DNA of 64,000 nt from the NCBI GenBank assembly GCA_026770025.1, contig JAMXDE010000020.1, positions 62,001 to 126,000 of the forward strand, read 5' to 3'. Made by a program: the position numbers and the translations under genes. Numbering within the stretch: position 1 is the first letter of the stretch; each line of letters begins with the position of its first letter. The stretch comes from Craspedostauros australis. Taxonomy: Eukaryota > Bacillariophyta > Bacillariophyceae > Mastogloiales > Achnanthaceae. Positions 1 through 10,900 of this stretch are shown here, piece after piece. The notes under the pieces are model-generated. The model searched no databases and was not told the origin of the DNA. It saw nothing but the letters and a program-made list of their open reading frames with translations.

Positions 1-3000
1 ACGAGTCCGAGAGATGCTGGAACTTGGCCGCGAGGTCTTGAACTGGCGGTGGCGGCTGGGTGGCGATACCTGAGGAGCTTCCTGTAACTGCCAAGTTTGG
101 TCCGCTGGTGTAGCCATCCACTGGTTGCGTGCCCTGGGCGGTGGTGCCGACGGTTCGCGCGTACTCCCTCTTGCGTCCCCTGCGTGGGACTCGTCGGTAA
201 TATACTCCCGCCTGGTCGATGGATGTGACTCTGTCTGCTTCCGGATCATACATGTATTGGGGGGTTTGAGAGCCGTAGTTCCGCCATTCTCCGAGCGGTG
301 GGGACAACGTTCTAGATGGCCCCCTGGTGGATGGGAAGCATCGGCCGACCGCCTGTGACCACTCCTTCCACTGCCGTGGCGATGGTTCTCCGACTCGCGG
401 CCATCTCATGCTGCTATTCCGGAGAGGCGTTGGCCCTGGAGAGACGGAGGCCGCTAGCACTTCGTCGCCTTGGACATTCGCTATGTCGGATACCCACAGC
501 ACCTGTTTCGCCATTCGGCACAGGTTGACTGCTTGGAGCTCCGCCTTGGTCAGGTTGAGAGAGAGTATGCGCTCCATGATGAACGTGTCGCCTTCTCTTG
601 GTGGCTTCAGCGGCGACGTTTCGAACCGAAGGGTGATCTCAACGTGGTTGAGCTCGGCCCATACTGCTTTCATCCACGAGTCTGGCAGTACTCCTTGCCA
701 CTGGCTCAGCGGCCTAGTGAACACTTGGTCCATGCCAGCTTGTAGTTCCAGTGTGCCCATGGCGTTGCGCATCAGCTTTCCTGTGATCGTGCGCTGGTTC
801 CAATGCTTGGTGATTTCCTCGACGTGTCGTGTGACCTGCGTATAATATATGTGCGGTATACCCAATCCGAATTGCCGCCGCGGACCAAATACCAGTGCTC
901 GAGACACGTTTCGTTGGACTCCTGTCGCCGGGAGCGCTGATTGTAGCATGGGTCGCATGATGCTTTCGGACTCTGCTTTCGTAAATGTTGCGCTTGCCAG
1001 GGGATACTCCAGGGTTTTCATGATGGTAGCGTGCAGGGCTACCTTTGCCTGCCCTCGGAGCAGCCCGCCTCGTCGTATTGCGTCAGCCCATTTCCGAGCT
1101 TTCTGTGTGTACATTTCCGCGTTGTCGTGTTGCACTCCGTCATGGCGCACCATTACTCCAAGAGCCTTTCTGGCTTGATCGACTGGCAGTCTGAGCAGTG
1201 TAGATCGCTCCGCGCTGTCTGGATGTCGGATATTGATGCTGCCCGGGACCTCCTCTTCGCCTCGGTGTGTCCATTCCTTCCCGTCCCATTTGAAGGCCAG
1301 AAGATACCAGTAGCTTTTCCGCGGTTCGAGCGCCCCGCCTGTAGCTCGGAGCATACCCTCCCACGTGTCCACCACTTGTTGTATCTCTGCCACGCATGCT
1401 TCCGCGTTGGCTGCGTCCGCCTGGATTGTGTGTATGATGTCGGTGTCGTCTACGAATGAGAAGCAGACTAGTTTCGTGTCCTCGTTCGTCACCGGGTGCT
1501 TCGTGGAGAACCCATAGCCTTTGTTTGCCATTGTCTTCATCAGAGGCGAACTCATGGCTACCCATCCTGCTGGCGATATCCCGAGTCCCTGCAATAAGCC
1601 TTGGAGCTTGGACCCCTTTTTGGGATAGGTGTCCCGTGATATCCCGTATCCTGTAAGTACGTGGTGCTTCATTGCTTCCACTGCAGCTATCACACTCGTT
1701 CCCACCGTTGGTGGCACCCCGACCCCGCGCATGCTTAGCTGGAGGGGCACATGTGCCATACGATCGTAGCAGCTCTTCGCGTCATTGGAGCAGACGAAGC
1801 TCGTTCGCCCGGTGCTTCTGATGATGTCGCCGGTCAGCCGGTTGTTCAGGCTTACTTCGGCTGCACTCCGTTGCTTGCGACTGCCGTATTGTTCCTCTGG
1901 GAGCAGGCTGTTGGCTTCGGCGTGGCTCATCATCTCCCTTCCGATCTTTTTCAAGTTGGCGTTGAAGTCGCCTTCGACCAAGCTGATTGTTCGGAATCGG
2001 TTGACTCTGAAATTGCCTTCCTCCTTCAGCAGGGTTATGTCGGAGCATCTGAGCCATCGCTTCAGGTTGTACCCTGTACGCAAGGATATCTCTCGCATGG
2101 CTGCGTCCGTAGTTGCGACCTCGAGCACTTTTGCGTTTGCTTTCCACGTTCCGAAGTGCAGTCCTGAGGGCCCTGAGGCCGTACGCTCCCGTGCTCGCGC
2201 CCAGGCTTGCTGATGCTCCTTTACCGGCACTTCCAATCGATGCTCTTCCCATAACGGCGCTAGACTGGCGGACTGCAGCTGCTCGAGCAGAGCCTGAGCG
2301 TGCTGGTCCATGGACCGCCTGTGTCGCCTCGCCGCATGGTCGATCCCGCCGTGCTCCAGACTCCGCTTGAAGCTGTCTGTTTGCAGCGGCGTCACGTATG
2401 CCTGCCTGTATTTTTGTTCGTTGGCTTGCATGCATTGGCTGATGACATCTTGTTCCTTGCTGTACGTCCGTTCCTCTCCTGTGCTGTCGGTTGCGATGAC
2501 CATTGTGACTTTGCTTCCGCTGGAGTCTCCCTGGATCGCTCGCTTGATGGAGCGAAATGTTTTGGCAGTCTCCTCCCTTGCGATGAGTACCGCCAGCGCG
2601 GTGCTTGCGGAGGTGTTGCCAACTTCGGCCATCTCGTCAGCTCGTTGTTCCAGGAATGTGCGTCGGTGCTCGAGGACGTCGCGCTTTACTCGTTTCCATT
2701 GTTCATGCGCTATCTTCCGTCTTTGCTGGAGTTCTGCTTGGGTGAGATGCGCTGTCGGTTGTCGTATGCCCGCTTGCTTCTTCACTCGATCGTACCATCG
2801 CGCGCTGACCCTTGCTCCTTGTCTTCGTTTCCACGCAATCTCCCAGAATTTCTTTTTCATGGCTGCTGCTTTGATTGTCGGTGAATACGGCACTCGTCCT
2901 GCGAATACTCGCCGGGATCCTTTCTCTGCTTGTAGCATGATCTCTGTTCGTTCCTTGTCTATGCTTTCGATCTCTTCAATGAGCGCGTCGGTTTGGTCTG

Positions 3001-4183
3001 GTTTGTGTCGTACTGTTGCTAGCACGGTCGCCGCTCGTTGTGGAAGCCTGGCTTTGTCGTATCCTGATTCCACTGCCTTTTGATATTTGAGTAATGTGGT
3101 TGGCTTGTTGGTCTGTAACCGCCTGCCTTCGAACTTCTTCGTTGGCCTGCTGAGGGCTCCGAAGATGGACTCGCCTGATATCTCTATCCACGCCGTGCGG
3201 TGGTCCCAGCTCCCAAACTTGCTATATCCTGCTCGCTGGACCACCACTGAGTCGGAGACCCAGATGCCGTCGATGACTCTGTCCGTCTCTGCGCGTATGT
3301 GAGTTGGGACTGGAGCTTTTTGTGGGTGCTTGCTGAGTACAGCCTCTCTGAGTCCTTGCCTGTGTAGCATGGTCGCCATTTGCGAGTTCGTCACCTTCAT
3401 GTTGATGTCTCCGCCGAGGATAATCGTTTCCCCTTGACCATGCCATTTCTGTATCTCGTTTGCGAGGTCTTCCAGAAGCACCGTGATCGGTGGCGTCTCG
3501 ATTCCCTGGGATTCCAGCCATGCTGCCTGTTGGTTTGCGACTGTGCGCGGCCCTTTCCCTGACTTTGTTGGGATGTAGACGCTTACGATTCGTACCGTCT
3601 TGTCGTTTCGCCCCCGGAGCGTCATGCTGGACCACCTCCCCAACTTTCTTGGGTCGTCCTCTGAGGTTTTGTGTCGTCCTGCTGCGCTGCCGACTAGTAG
3701 GCATCCTGTGCCTCCCCATTGCCGTATGGGCCCCATCTTCTCTTGTTTATTGTGTGCCATGGTTTGGCGCCACGAGTTGAACTGTCCTTTGATTCGTGCG
3801 TGCCACGAGTGGCGTTTGGCTACCTTTGACCAGTTCAACCCAATTTCGGAGAACAGCACCATGTCGAGCTTCATTGTCTTTGTCCACTCCCATGTGTCGC
3901 GGTTCTTCCAGTGACCAGTCTCTTCAGGAAGACATCCCACGTTGAGGGCACCTATTCGTATTGCTTGGCGCCCTTTGTCGCGAGGGTTGTCGCCCCAATG
4001 GGAGACCTGGAGGCCGTGCTCATTCCGACGCACTTCCTCCCCGGTTGCATCCGTTGGGCTTGCGGAGGTGGGTGTTGATGCTTCCCCGCCCTCCAGCCCT
4101 TCGTTAGTCTTGAGATTGGCCCCCTGCCGTGCTTGAGCCGGGGGTCCCGGAGTGGTCAGGCTCTGCTTCAGCGTGCTTCGCCC
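1..4183 (-). CDS. LINE ORF2: endonuclease plus reverse transcriptase (partial)
   Basis: An uninterrupted minus-strand frame from 4183 to the window edge, at least 1,390 codons. The N-terminal part reads as an apurinic-type endonuclease: IGALNVGCL near 3950, LFSEIGLNW near 3850, VRIVSVYIP near 3590, IILGGDINMKV near 3410 and a DRVIDGIWVSD block near 3280. A long basic helical linker follows. The reverse transcriptase then shows NDAKSCYDRMAH (near 1765), QGLLQGLGISPAGW (near 1580) and the catalytic FVDDTD (near 1450). The C-terminal extension continues past base 1. The frame contains no ATG in its first 103 codons; the first, at 3874, falls after the opening endonuclease motif. A separate AUG start would therefore delete part of the domain, so translation through ORF1b is more likely. 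Confidence 0.85.
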
Positions 4184-5675
4184 TTAACTCCTCGATGATC
4201 CGGTCTTTCTCAATGAGCTCTTGTTGTTGCTTCTCCAGCTTCTTTCTGTTGACCTCGGCCTGTTGTGCTTCGCGTGCTTGCCTCATGACTGTTGCTAGCT
4301 CGTCTTGCTTCACTTCCTCCCTGTCATCGACTGACTCCACGACACTGTAGATGGTTGATGCTCGCGACTTCCCGCATTCCGAGCGGAATGTTTGGTAGGA
4401 CTCGTCTTCCAGCCGGGTTTTTTTGGCCACGAGGGATCCTGATGGTGAGTCATCTTGAACCTCCTCCATCCCTTCGATCTCCACTTCTCCCATCTCTTCG
4501 TCCATGATGAAATCGAGTTCGCCTTCAAACTCCACATCTTCGTATCCTTTTCCTGTGGCGTCCTTGGCGTACCCCGCACTCATCTCTAGGATGTTGTCGT
4601 CGAACCAATCGTCTGTGGATTCGTTGATCTCCGTTCTGCATCGGATGGCGATGGAGTTGAGGACGTTTTTGGCTTGATCGTAGCGGTCGTCGAATGCGAC
4701 TATGCTGAGTGCGTCTTCGTCTCCGTCGATCATGTGCGTGGTGCTGACATCATGGATGAACGGATTTCCTTCCGGCGTTTGTTGTTGGCTGAGGAACTCT
4801 CGCAGGGTGGTTGTCCCTGTGCGCCCATCTTTGGTGTCCAGCATTACATCGCCGTCCAGTCGGAACTGTTTGAGCTGCTTGACATAGCGTTGGTGCTTTC
4901 GTGTCATCTTTCTGAGCTTCGTCGCGGTGTCGGCGCCAATGGTAGCTGTTCCTGGGTTCGGTACGAACCTGTAGTTCAGCCCTCCTTGGTCGGCTCCTTT
5001 CGTGTTGAACACCTTGCCCAGAGCTTTCGCCACTTTCCGGGCATGCGTGGTATTCGCATGGAGATGTAAGGCCACCCATGGAGTGTTTATCCATGTGCCT
5101 CCGTTCTTTTTGTGTTCATCTCTTGCTTCGTCTGATACCTGTCCTAGGAATTTGGTCCTTCCTCCTACCTTCAGCTTGGGCTGGATTTTCTCCAGGAGTT
5201 TGTTGATCACCCCGATGGTCTGCTTTGCGTTGGTGAAGTTTCCCGAGTATGCTAGAAAGCCCACGTCGGTGATGTTCTCTGCATCCTTCAGGCCTCTGAT
5301 GTACGCGTATTCCCCAGTTGCGTATCCTCCCTCCATCTCCGCTCGTCGACTGGTGAGTGCATTCAGGTTCTGACTGCCACCCAGTTTCAGTTGCATGTAG
5401 ATGTCTGTCTCTTTTGGGTTGGGTTTCGCTCGGCACACAAACTTCTTGAGTTCGTCCCAGTTCGTGGGAATTGGCTCGCTGTCTGAGATAGTGCCTGCGG
5501 ACTTGTGTCTCTTGTACCATGGGTATATGACCAGCTTTGGTTCGATGGTCAGAGTGTGGTCGAACCAGAGTTCAAACCTGGATTGGAAGTCTCGGATTGG
5601 CGTGGATGAGTTCTTTGGAATGGTCAGCCGGAGGTCGAATCGTTCATTGAACTTCCTTTTTGGGGTTGCCATCAT
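4104..5675 (-). CDS. LINE ORF1b, coiled-coil protein
   Basis: From the first ATG (5675) the product is about 523 residues; the frame stays open slightly further upstream to about 5714. The N-terminal half reads as a compact globular domain starting FDLRLTIPKNSS, a pattern I associate with the second ORF of algal LINEs. It is followed by an acidic stretch (residues about 390-430) and a C-terminal coiled coil rich in Gln, Lys and Glu (residues about 465-510) that could drive multimerisation. No CCHC knuckle is visible. It ends at TAA 4104-4106, while the ORF2 frame is already open from 4183, giving about 78 nt of overlap. Likely role: RNA binding or RNP formation for the element, by analogy only. 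Confidence 0.6.
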   Translation of the reverse strand: MMATPKRKFNERFDLRLTIPKNSSTPIRDFQSRFELWFDHTLTIEPKLVIYPWYKRHKSAGTISDSEPIPTNWDELKKFVCRAKPNPKETDIYMQLKLGGSQNLNALTSRRAEMEGGYATGEYAYIRGLKDAENITDVGFLAYSGNFTNAKQTIGVINKLLEKIQPKLKVGGRTKFLGQVSDEARDEHKKNGGTWINTPWVALHLHANTTHARKVAKALGKVFNTKGADQGGLNYRFVPNPGTATIGADTATKLRKMTRKHQRYVKQLKQFRLDGDVMLDTKDGRTGTTTLREFLSQQQTPEGNPFIHDVSTTHMIDGDEDALSIVAFDDRYDQAKNVLNSIAIRCRTEINESTDDWFDDNILEMSAGYAKDATGKGYEDVEFEGELDFIMDEEMGEVEIEGMEEVQDDSPSGSLVAKKTRLEDESYQTFRSECGKSRASTIYSVVESVDDREEVKQDELATVMRQAREAQQAEVNRKKLEKQQQELIEKDRIIEELRAKHAEAEPDHSGTPGSSTAGGQSQD

Positions 5676-5692
5676 CTGCACAGAGGAAGCTT

Positions 5693-6526
5693 TCACGCGA
5701 ACCAAGGTTCCTTGTTAGTGGGGTCCTTGTCTTCTGGTGCCGCCGTGTTGGATGTTTCATCTGGTGCTATCACCCTCACTTTGTGTTTTGGGGGCGTCTT
5801 GACCACGTGTTGGGTGAGCGATGTCTGCCTTGTTCGTTTGACCAGTATCGATTCCAGTTGGATTCCGTCCATGTCGTCGTCGCTATCTGAAGATGCTTCT
5901 TGTGCCATGACGACATCGGAGAATTGGCATCCCATGTATCGTACCGCCGCTGCCCACGCCAGTGTCATTTGGTTACGCGCCATGGACTTGCCGTCTGTGT
6001 GCATCTCCATCTTGAAGCATTCGGCCGGGTCTGTTTTGGAGAGGTCCGCCACCAATTGCTTGATTTTTACCCGTTGGGGAGCGTCCTGAGCCACTCGGTG
6101 TGTGCCGAATTTGTTCGTTCGCCCGTCCATCACCTTCTGGAAAAATTCCGCGAGTTCCTGCGTGCTTGGCATGTGTGCCGACGCTTTGGCCATGTCCTTC
6201 CCTTCCCACTCCGCTTTCTGGATGTACATCCGTTTGGCTCTGTCGTGCAGGGAGGATGGACCCTCGTCGTAGACGTCGGTCGCTTTGATTGCCTTGGCGT
6301 TCTCTGCCACCCGCTTTGGGAGCTTTTTCCATCGTGATGTCTCCGGTTCATGCCACTGGATGGCTATTCTGTTCTGTTTCTCCATCAGTTCTGCCTCCAC
6401 AACCTTCGGATCTGGCTCTGGAGGTGGCTTAGGTCCTCCTGCTGTTACTGATGCCATGCTTTGGTTCGTAGAGTGCTCCTTATCGTTGGGATGTTGCTTC
6501 AAACTTGTGCTGTTTTTTGATGTCAT
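5693..6526 (-). CDS. LINE ORF1a, unknown acidic-tailed protein
   Basis: A 277-residue frame beginning with ATG at 6526 and ending with TGA at 5693-5695. The N-terminus is Ser/Pro-rich and the middle (residues about 50-190) is basic-acidic mixed and probably helical. An Asp-rich stretch near residue 210 is followed by a basic tail. I see no zinc knuckle, RRM or other named domain. By position it is the first ORF of the LINE, whose product in related elements usually packages the element RNA; that role is inferred. It overlaps the open part of the next frame by about 20 nt, and the first ATG of ORF1b lies 18 nt past its stop codon. This spacing would suit termination-reinitiation or a frame change. 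Confidence 0.6.
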   Translation of the reverse strand: MTSKNSTSLKQHPNDKEHSTNQSMASVTAGGPKPPPEPDPKVVEAELMEKQNRIAIQWHEPETSRWKKLPKRVAENAKAIKATDVYDEGPSSLHDRAKRMYIQKAEWEGKDMAKASAHMPSTQELAEFFQKVMDGRTNKFGTHRVAQDAPQRVKIKQLVADLSKTDPAECFKMEMHTDGKSMARNQMTLAWAAAVRYMGCQFSDVVMAQEASSDSDDDMDGIQLESILVKRTRQTSLTQHVVKTPPKHKVRVIAPDETSNTAAPEDKDPTNKEPWFA

Positions 6527-7125
6527 GGTCGGTTTGTTGCTGTTCTCGTCCTACTTGAGGATTCCGTAGAATCTGTACTGGTGTCAGAGTTTTTGTTTTG
6601 GATTTGGTTTTTGTTAGTGTTATCGTTGGTTTGTGTTTTTTGGGTTCTCGTCATTATTGTTGGTGCTGTTGTTGTTGGTATTGCTTTTGTTCATGTTGCT
6701 GGTGGTGGTGTTATCGATGATGATATTCGTTGCTTTGCTTTGCTAGTTGCTGAGTTGCTTTTCTTAGTTGTTTGCTTTTTAGTTGTTGCTGTTGCTGATT
6801 TGTGAGATGAGGAGTGGCAGATACGAAGACACTTGAGAATCTCACACGATGGAGATGCCACAAGATGAATGAGGATTCATTGTCAATGCAGAGAGTGGCA
6901 CCCTCTTGCAAGTAGAGAGTGGATGCTGCAATCTCTCGCACTCGTAGTTGTACGAGTATGTTACGGTAGTCGACCAAGGATCAGCAAGGAACGACGCACC
7001 ATGCACCATTCACAATCCAAGACACAAGATGCTCCTGATGCACGTGAAGCATGATGCACATGTGCATGATGTATCTGTATATGTATGATAGAATAGATCG
7101 CATTATATGTTCATGGGAGCACCTT
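6527..7125. other. LINE leader and flank, no gene seen
   Basis: The part next to ORF1a (to about 6800) is TG/TTG-rich on the plus strand, meaning A/C-rich on the LINE coding strand, and is probably the LINE 5' UTR. The rest up to the copia LTR shows no supportable gene. It contains one TACGAGTA octamer at 6951-6958 and ends in the 6-nt sequence repeated on the far side of the copia element. Confidence 0.5.
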
Positions 7126-7901
7126 TGTTGGAAATCCGGGGTTATTAGTAGACTAATCTGTTATCAGTCTGTACCGTTTTAGAACTGTGAGCACAACATG
7201 CTCATCTCCTTTCGATTCCAATTTCATAACAAGCATGATCAGCAGTAGCCATCCAAGGTTACACCCTTTAGCTTGGCTCCTTTCGTCTGCATCTCCATCT
7301 TGCGTTCATTGTGGTTCATCGCTTGCTTAGCTGAGGGTTGGAGAGTACCTACATTCGTCAAGTTCATACTCGTAGACCTGTAGGTACCTCTCCTTCGGTC
7401 TCCTGTCACCTCACTGGTCCCACTTCATTTCAGTTCCTCCCTCCGGTCATCTCGATGGTTGCCTTTGGATGCTTGGAACTTATTGTCGTCTGGATCGTGG
7501 TCTTGGGTGAATTGGGATCGCCTCTGTTTCGCTTTCTCACATTAGGTTCTCAGGGACGTGTCGACTTGTTTAGATATATTGGTTGTCGCGCTCATTCGAT
7601 TCACTCAGGGCTGGTGTGTTGCCATCGTCATAGATCTCTCGGTTCCCGACCGTTATCGGGACATGGCCGAGTAGGCCACTGGATGAGGGTGCTTGGATGT
7701 CGCATAAGACAGGTACGGCCATTGGGCTGTCCGAGTGCAACTGGTCGATTGCTAGGTTGCGGTTTGTCTGGGAGATGCTATTGAGGGTTGCGGCAATCAT
7801 GGGTATCTTTGCACTTAATACCATTCCGGTTCCAGTCAGTCCTCATGGGAGCTGCGGTAGAATAGGGTATCTTTGCAAAGTCGTACCCCCGATTCCTGAC
7901 A
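7126..7901 (-). repeat. Copia 3' LTR (left copy)
   Basis: A 776-nt terminal repeat, almost identical to the copy at 13730-14507. The short open frames inside it are the same in both copies and are shared repeat sequence, not genes. A purine-rich run on the element strand (forward complement 7902-7908) abuts it and could be the polypurine tract. It holds a TACTCGTA octamer at 7367-7374. Confidence 0.95.
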
Positions 7902-7997
7902 CCCTTCCATTGTCGCACCACCATACTCACTCACACACACAAATCGTCTCTCGTCTCACTCCCTTGTCTCGCTCTTGCACTCATCTCTTCTGTCCCA

Positions 7998-10900
7998 TTA
8001 ATCCATGGTCGATCTCAATTGAATGATGCTCCCTTTGTGTCTATCGTAGATCTCCTTCTTTGTGTTCTTGGTGAAGCCGTCTGCGATGTTGTCCTCTGAG
8101 CGCACAAATTGAATTCGTGCCTCTCCGTTGTCTATCAGCTCCCGAGTGAAATGATGTCGTATATCGATGTGTCTCGTTCGCGCTGATGTCGACGGATTGG
8201 AGGCAATGAAGATGGCCCCCACATTGTCCACATACACATCCACTGGTTTGGTCATCGTCAAGCCGATGTCCTCCATTAGCTGCGTGAGGAAGCGAATCTC
8301 CTTTCCTGCTTCTGACAGGGCGACGTATTCCGCCTCTGTTGAGCTGAGAGTTACACTTCGTTGTGCCTTCGATCTCCATACGATGGGCACCCCTTGCAGT
8401 AGGACGAGATGTCCCCCGACACTGATCCGGTTATCCTTGTCTCCCGCAAACTCGCTGTCTGCGTAGATCTCGATCTTCCATGCGTCGTTCTCCAGCGGGG
8501 TTGGTTGCATCCGTAGTCCGTAGTCCCTCGTGTCCGATACGAACTTCATTACTCGCAGCATCTCCTTGTATGCTGCAGCTGATGGTCCGTCTAGCACCTT
8601 GGTAAGTTCGCGCACCGCATTCGCAATGTCTGGTCGCGAGTGCTTCACCAAGTATAGCAGCATACCTACTCCGCTTCGGTATCTGCTGTGTCGGTCACTG
8701 TCCACTTTGGGTAGGTCGCTGTTTCTCTGTATACCCTGTCCTGGTGTTCCTGGAGTTCCGTATCGTTGTAGAGTCAACACGTCATCCTTGAATGTATCGA
8801 TGATGTTCTTGATGATGTGTGGCTGGTTCACCCAGCAGTTCGACTGGTCGTTGTTGAAGATGATTTTGCAGCTGAGGTAGTCTTCGAGGTCGTTCTCCAC
8901 CTTGATTCCGAATTGCTCAGCCTTAATGTCGATCGTCAGTTGCTTCAACTCCTCCTTTTCTCCAATGCATAGGCAGTCGTCGACGTAGGTGCCTATCAGC
9001 AGTAGTCTCCCTTCCTGATTCCGAATCAGAAGGCATGGATCCACTTTGCTCTGCCGAAATCCTAACTTGAGTAGAATGTCGACCAGCTTTTTGTTCCATT
9101 GTCTGGCGCTCTGCACTAATCCATAGATGGTCTTCTTGAGCAGCAAGCATTCATCGGCTTCATGCCTCATGCCCTTTGGGCATTGCATGTAGATCTCTTC
9201 ATCGAGTTCTCCATGCAAGAATGCTGTCTCGAAGTCGATGATCATACTATCCATGTGCAGTAGCATCTTCATAGTGAGCATGATGCGGTAGGTTGCATCA
9301 TGAATCACTGGTGCGTGGTGTGCTGAGAAGTCCACTCCTGCGATCTGTGAGTAGCCGCAGGCGACGAGTCTGGCCCGGAAGACTCCGTTCCTCTTCTCCT
9401 TGAATACCCACTTGGTCTTCACGCATCGCCGATCTCTCGGCATTCGGTTCCTCTTGATCTTCTCCCATACTTCTCTTCTGGTCATATCGTTGAACTCCTT
9501 ATTGATGGCCTCTCTCCACTTCTTTCTCTTTTCGGGATCTGCATGGTCCCAGCATTCTTCGAAGGTGGTAGGGTCTAGCATCATAGCTACGCTTGCTTGC
9601 TCGGGTCTGACTCGGTCATTCGTTACTTGGCTCGCAGCGATGAAATCATCCAATCTCATCTTTCCGTGAGTGGTGTCTATCAGCATCCCTGCGACGTCTC
9701 TGTTGAACATCGACCCGTCTGTATGGAAGCTCGGCCCCCCTGTCGCCGCTGTTTCGGCTTCTGTCTCTTGGGCAGTCCCTTGCTTCTCATCGTCAGATTC
9801 CGACGCCTCGCTGGATCCGTAGTCTCTGTCCTCCTTAGGAACGGGCGAGTTGTTATACCCTGCGAGATCTCTGACCATTCTCGGTACGTACGCAACAGGT
9901 GTTGCGACTGGAGTCGAGGGCGGTGCTTTTTCTACCGTTCTTTCCTCACTCCTTCCATCCTCGTCCCTTTTGGATTCATCGCCGACGTCATCGTCTGGTT
10001 CCTGATCCTCCTGGACGGGTAGCAGGTCGTCCTGCTCTAGCGCAGCATCTTCTGAATCTCCTTGTTCTCCGGTTCTGCTGTGCTGTTCATCGTCATCGGT
10101 CTCTATATTACTCATACTGTCCGATTGACGAAGCCAAGTCACTCCTCTCTCTGGAGACGAGTCTCTTGATGAGGAGTCGTCGTCTGCGTTCATCACTCTG
10201 GATACGTTGGCATCCTTGATACCCTTGAACTCTCCATACGACTTATTCAACCATGTTACGTCTCGAGTCATCAGGATTCTCGAGGTAGCAAGGTTCATCA
10301 TGCGGTACACTCCTTTCGCGTGCGACTCTCCGTATCCCACGAACATGGCAGGTTTGGAACGGTCGTCTAGCTTGGCCTTGATAGCCTGTCCACCGATGTG
10401 TACCATCCCCATCTCACCGAACACACGCAGGTCATTTGCATATTTCGGGATTTTTCCGTTTAACAGTATACACGCTGGCTCCCTTGACTTCGTGCCAATG
10501 ATGTTCTCCAGCTGCGTCGCCGTGTGAGCAGCCTCTGCCCACAGCTTCCCTCGCGTTGTTTTTGGTAGATGGGTTTGGTTCAGCATGGCGCGTACTTTGC
10601 CGTAGAGTGTCGCGAATTTCCTTTCGACGCGACCGTTCTGTTGGGGAGTCGATGCCGCAGTGTACTCGAAGGTTGGGGCGAATCCCTCGTTAAGTAAGAG
10701 TTTCTCTGTAGAACGATTCTCTCCTGCGTTGTCACATCTGACATTTTGAACCGTTACTCGCTGATTCGCCTGGAGCCATTGGAACAACAAAAGCATCTTC
10801 GACCCCACGTCGCTTTTCTCTGTGATGAAGTAACTCCAGCAGTAGTCACTGTAATCGTCGATCACAAGAAGCCAGTATTTGCCCCTTCCCAGGCTGTGTG

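Larger units (their letters stand above)
1..6540 (-). mobile_element. LINE-type (non-LTR) retrotransposon, 3' end cut by the window
   Basis: Three consecutive minus-strand reading frames (ORF1a, ORF1b, ORF2) form one element. ORF2 joins an endonuclease/exonuclease/phosphatase-type domain to a reverse transcriptase and has no integrase or RNase-protease block, which is the layout of a LINE rather than an LTR element. The leader upstream of ORF1a is rich in A and C on the coding strand. ORF2 is open to base 1, so the rest of ORF2, the 3' UTR and the tail lie outside the window. None of the three frames is broken inside the window, so this may be a recent or active copy. The exact 5' end is not determined; 6540 is a minimum that covers ORF1a. 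Confidence 0.85.

Noticed and set aside
1782-2435. 217-codon minus-strand frame
   Set aside because: It lies in another frame within LINE ORF2, which is open throughout and has RT motifs.
7338-7784. 148-codon frame, identical to one at 13944-14390
   Set aside because: Its duplication is explained by the two LTR copies; there is no protein-like pattern.
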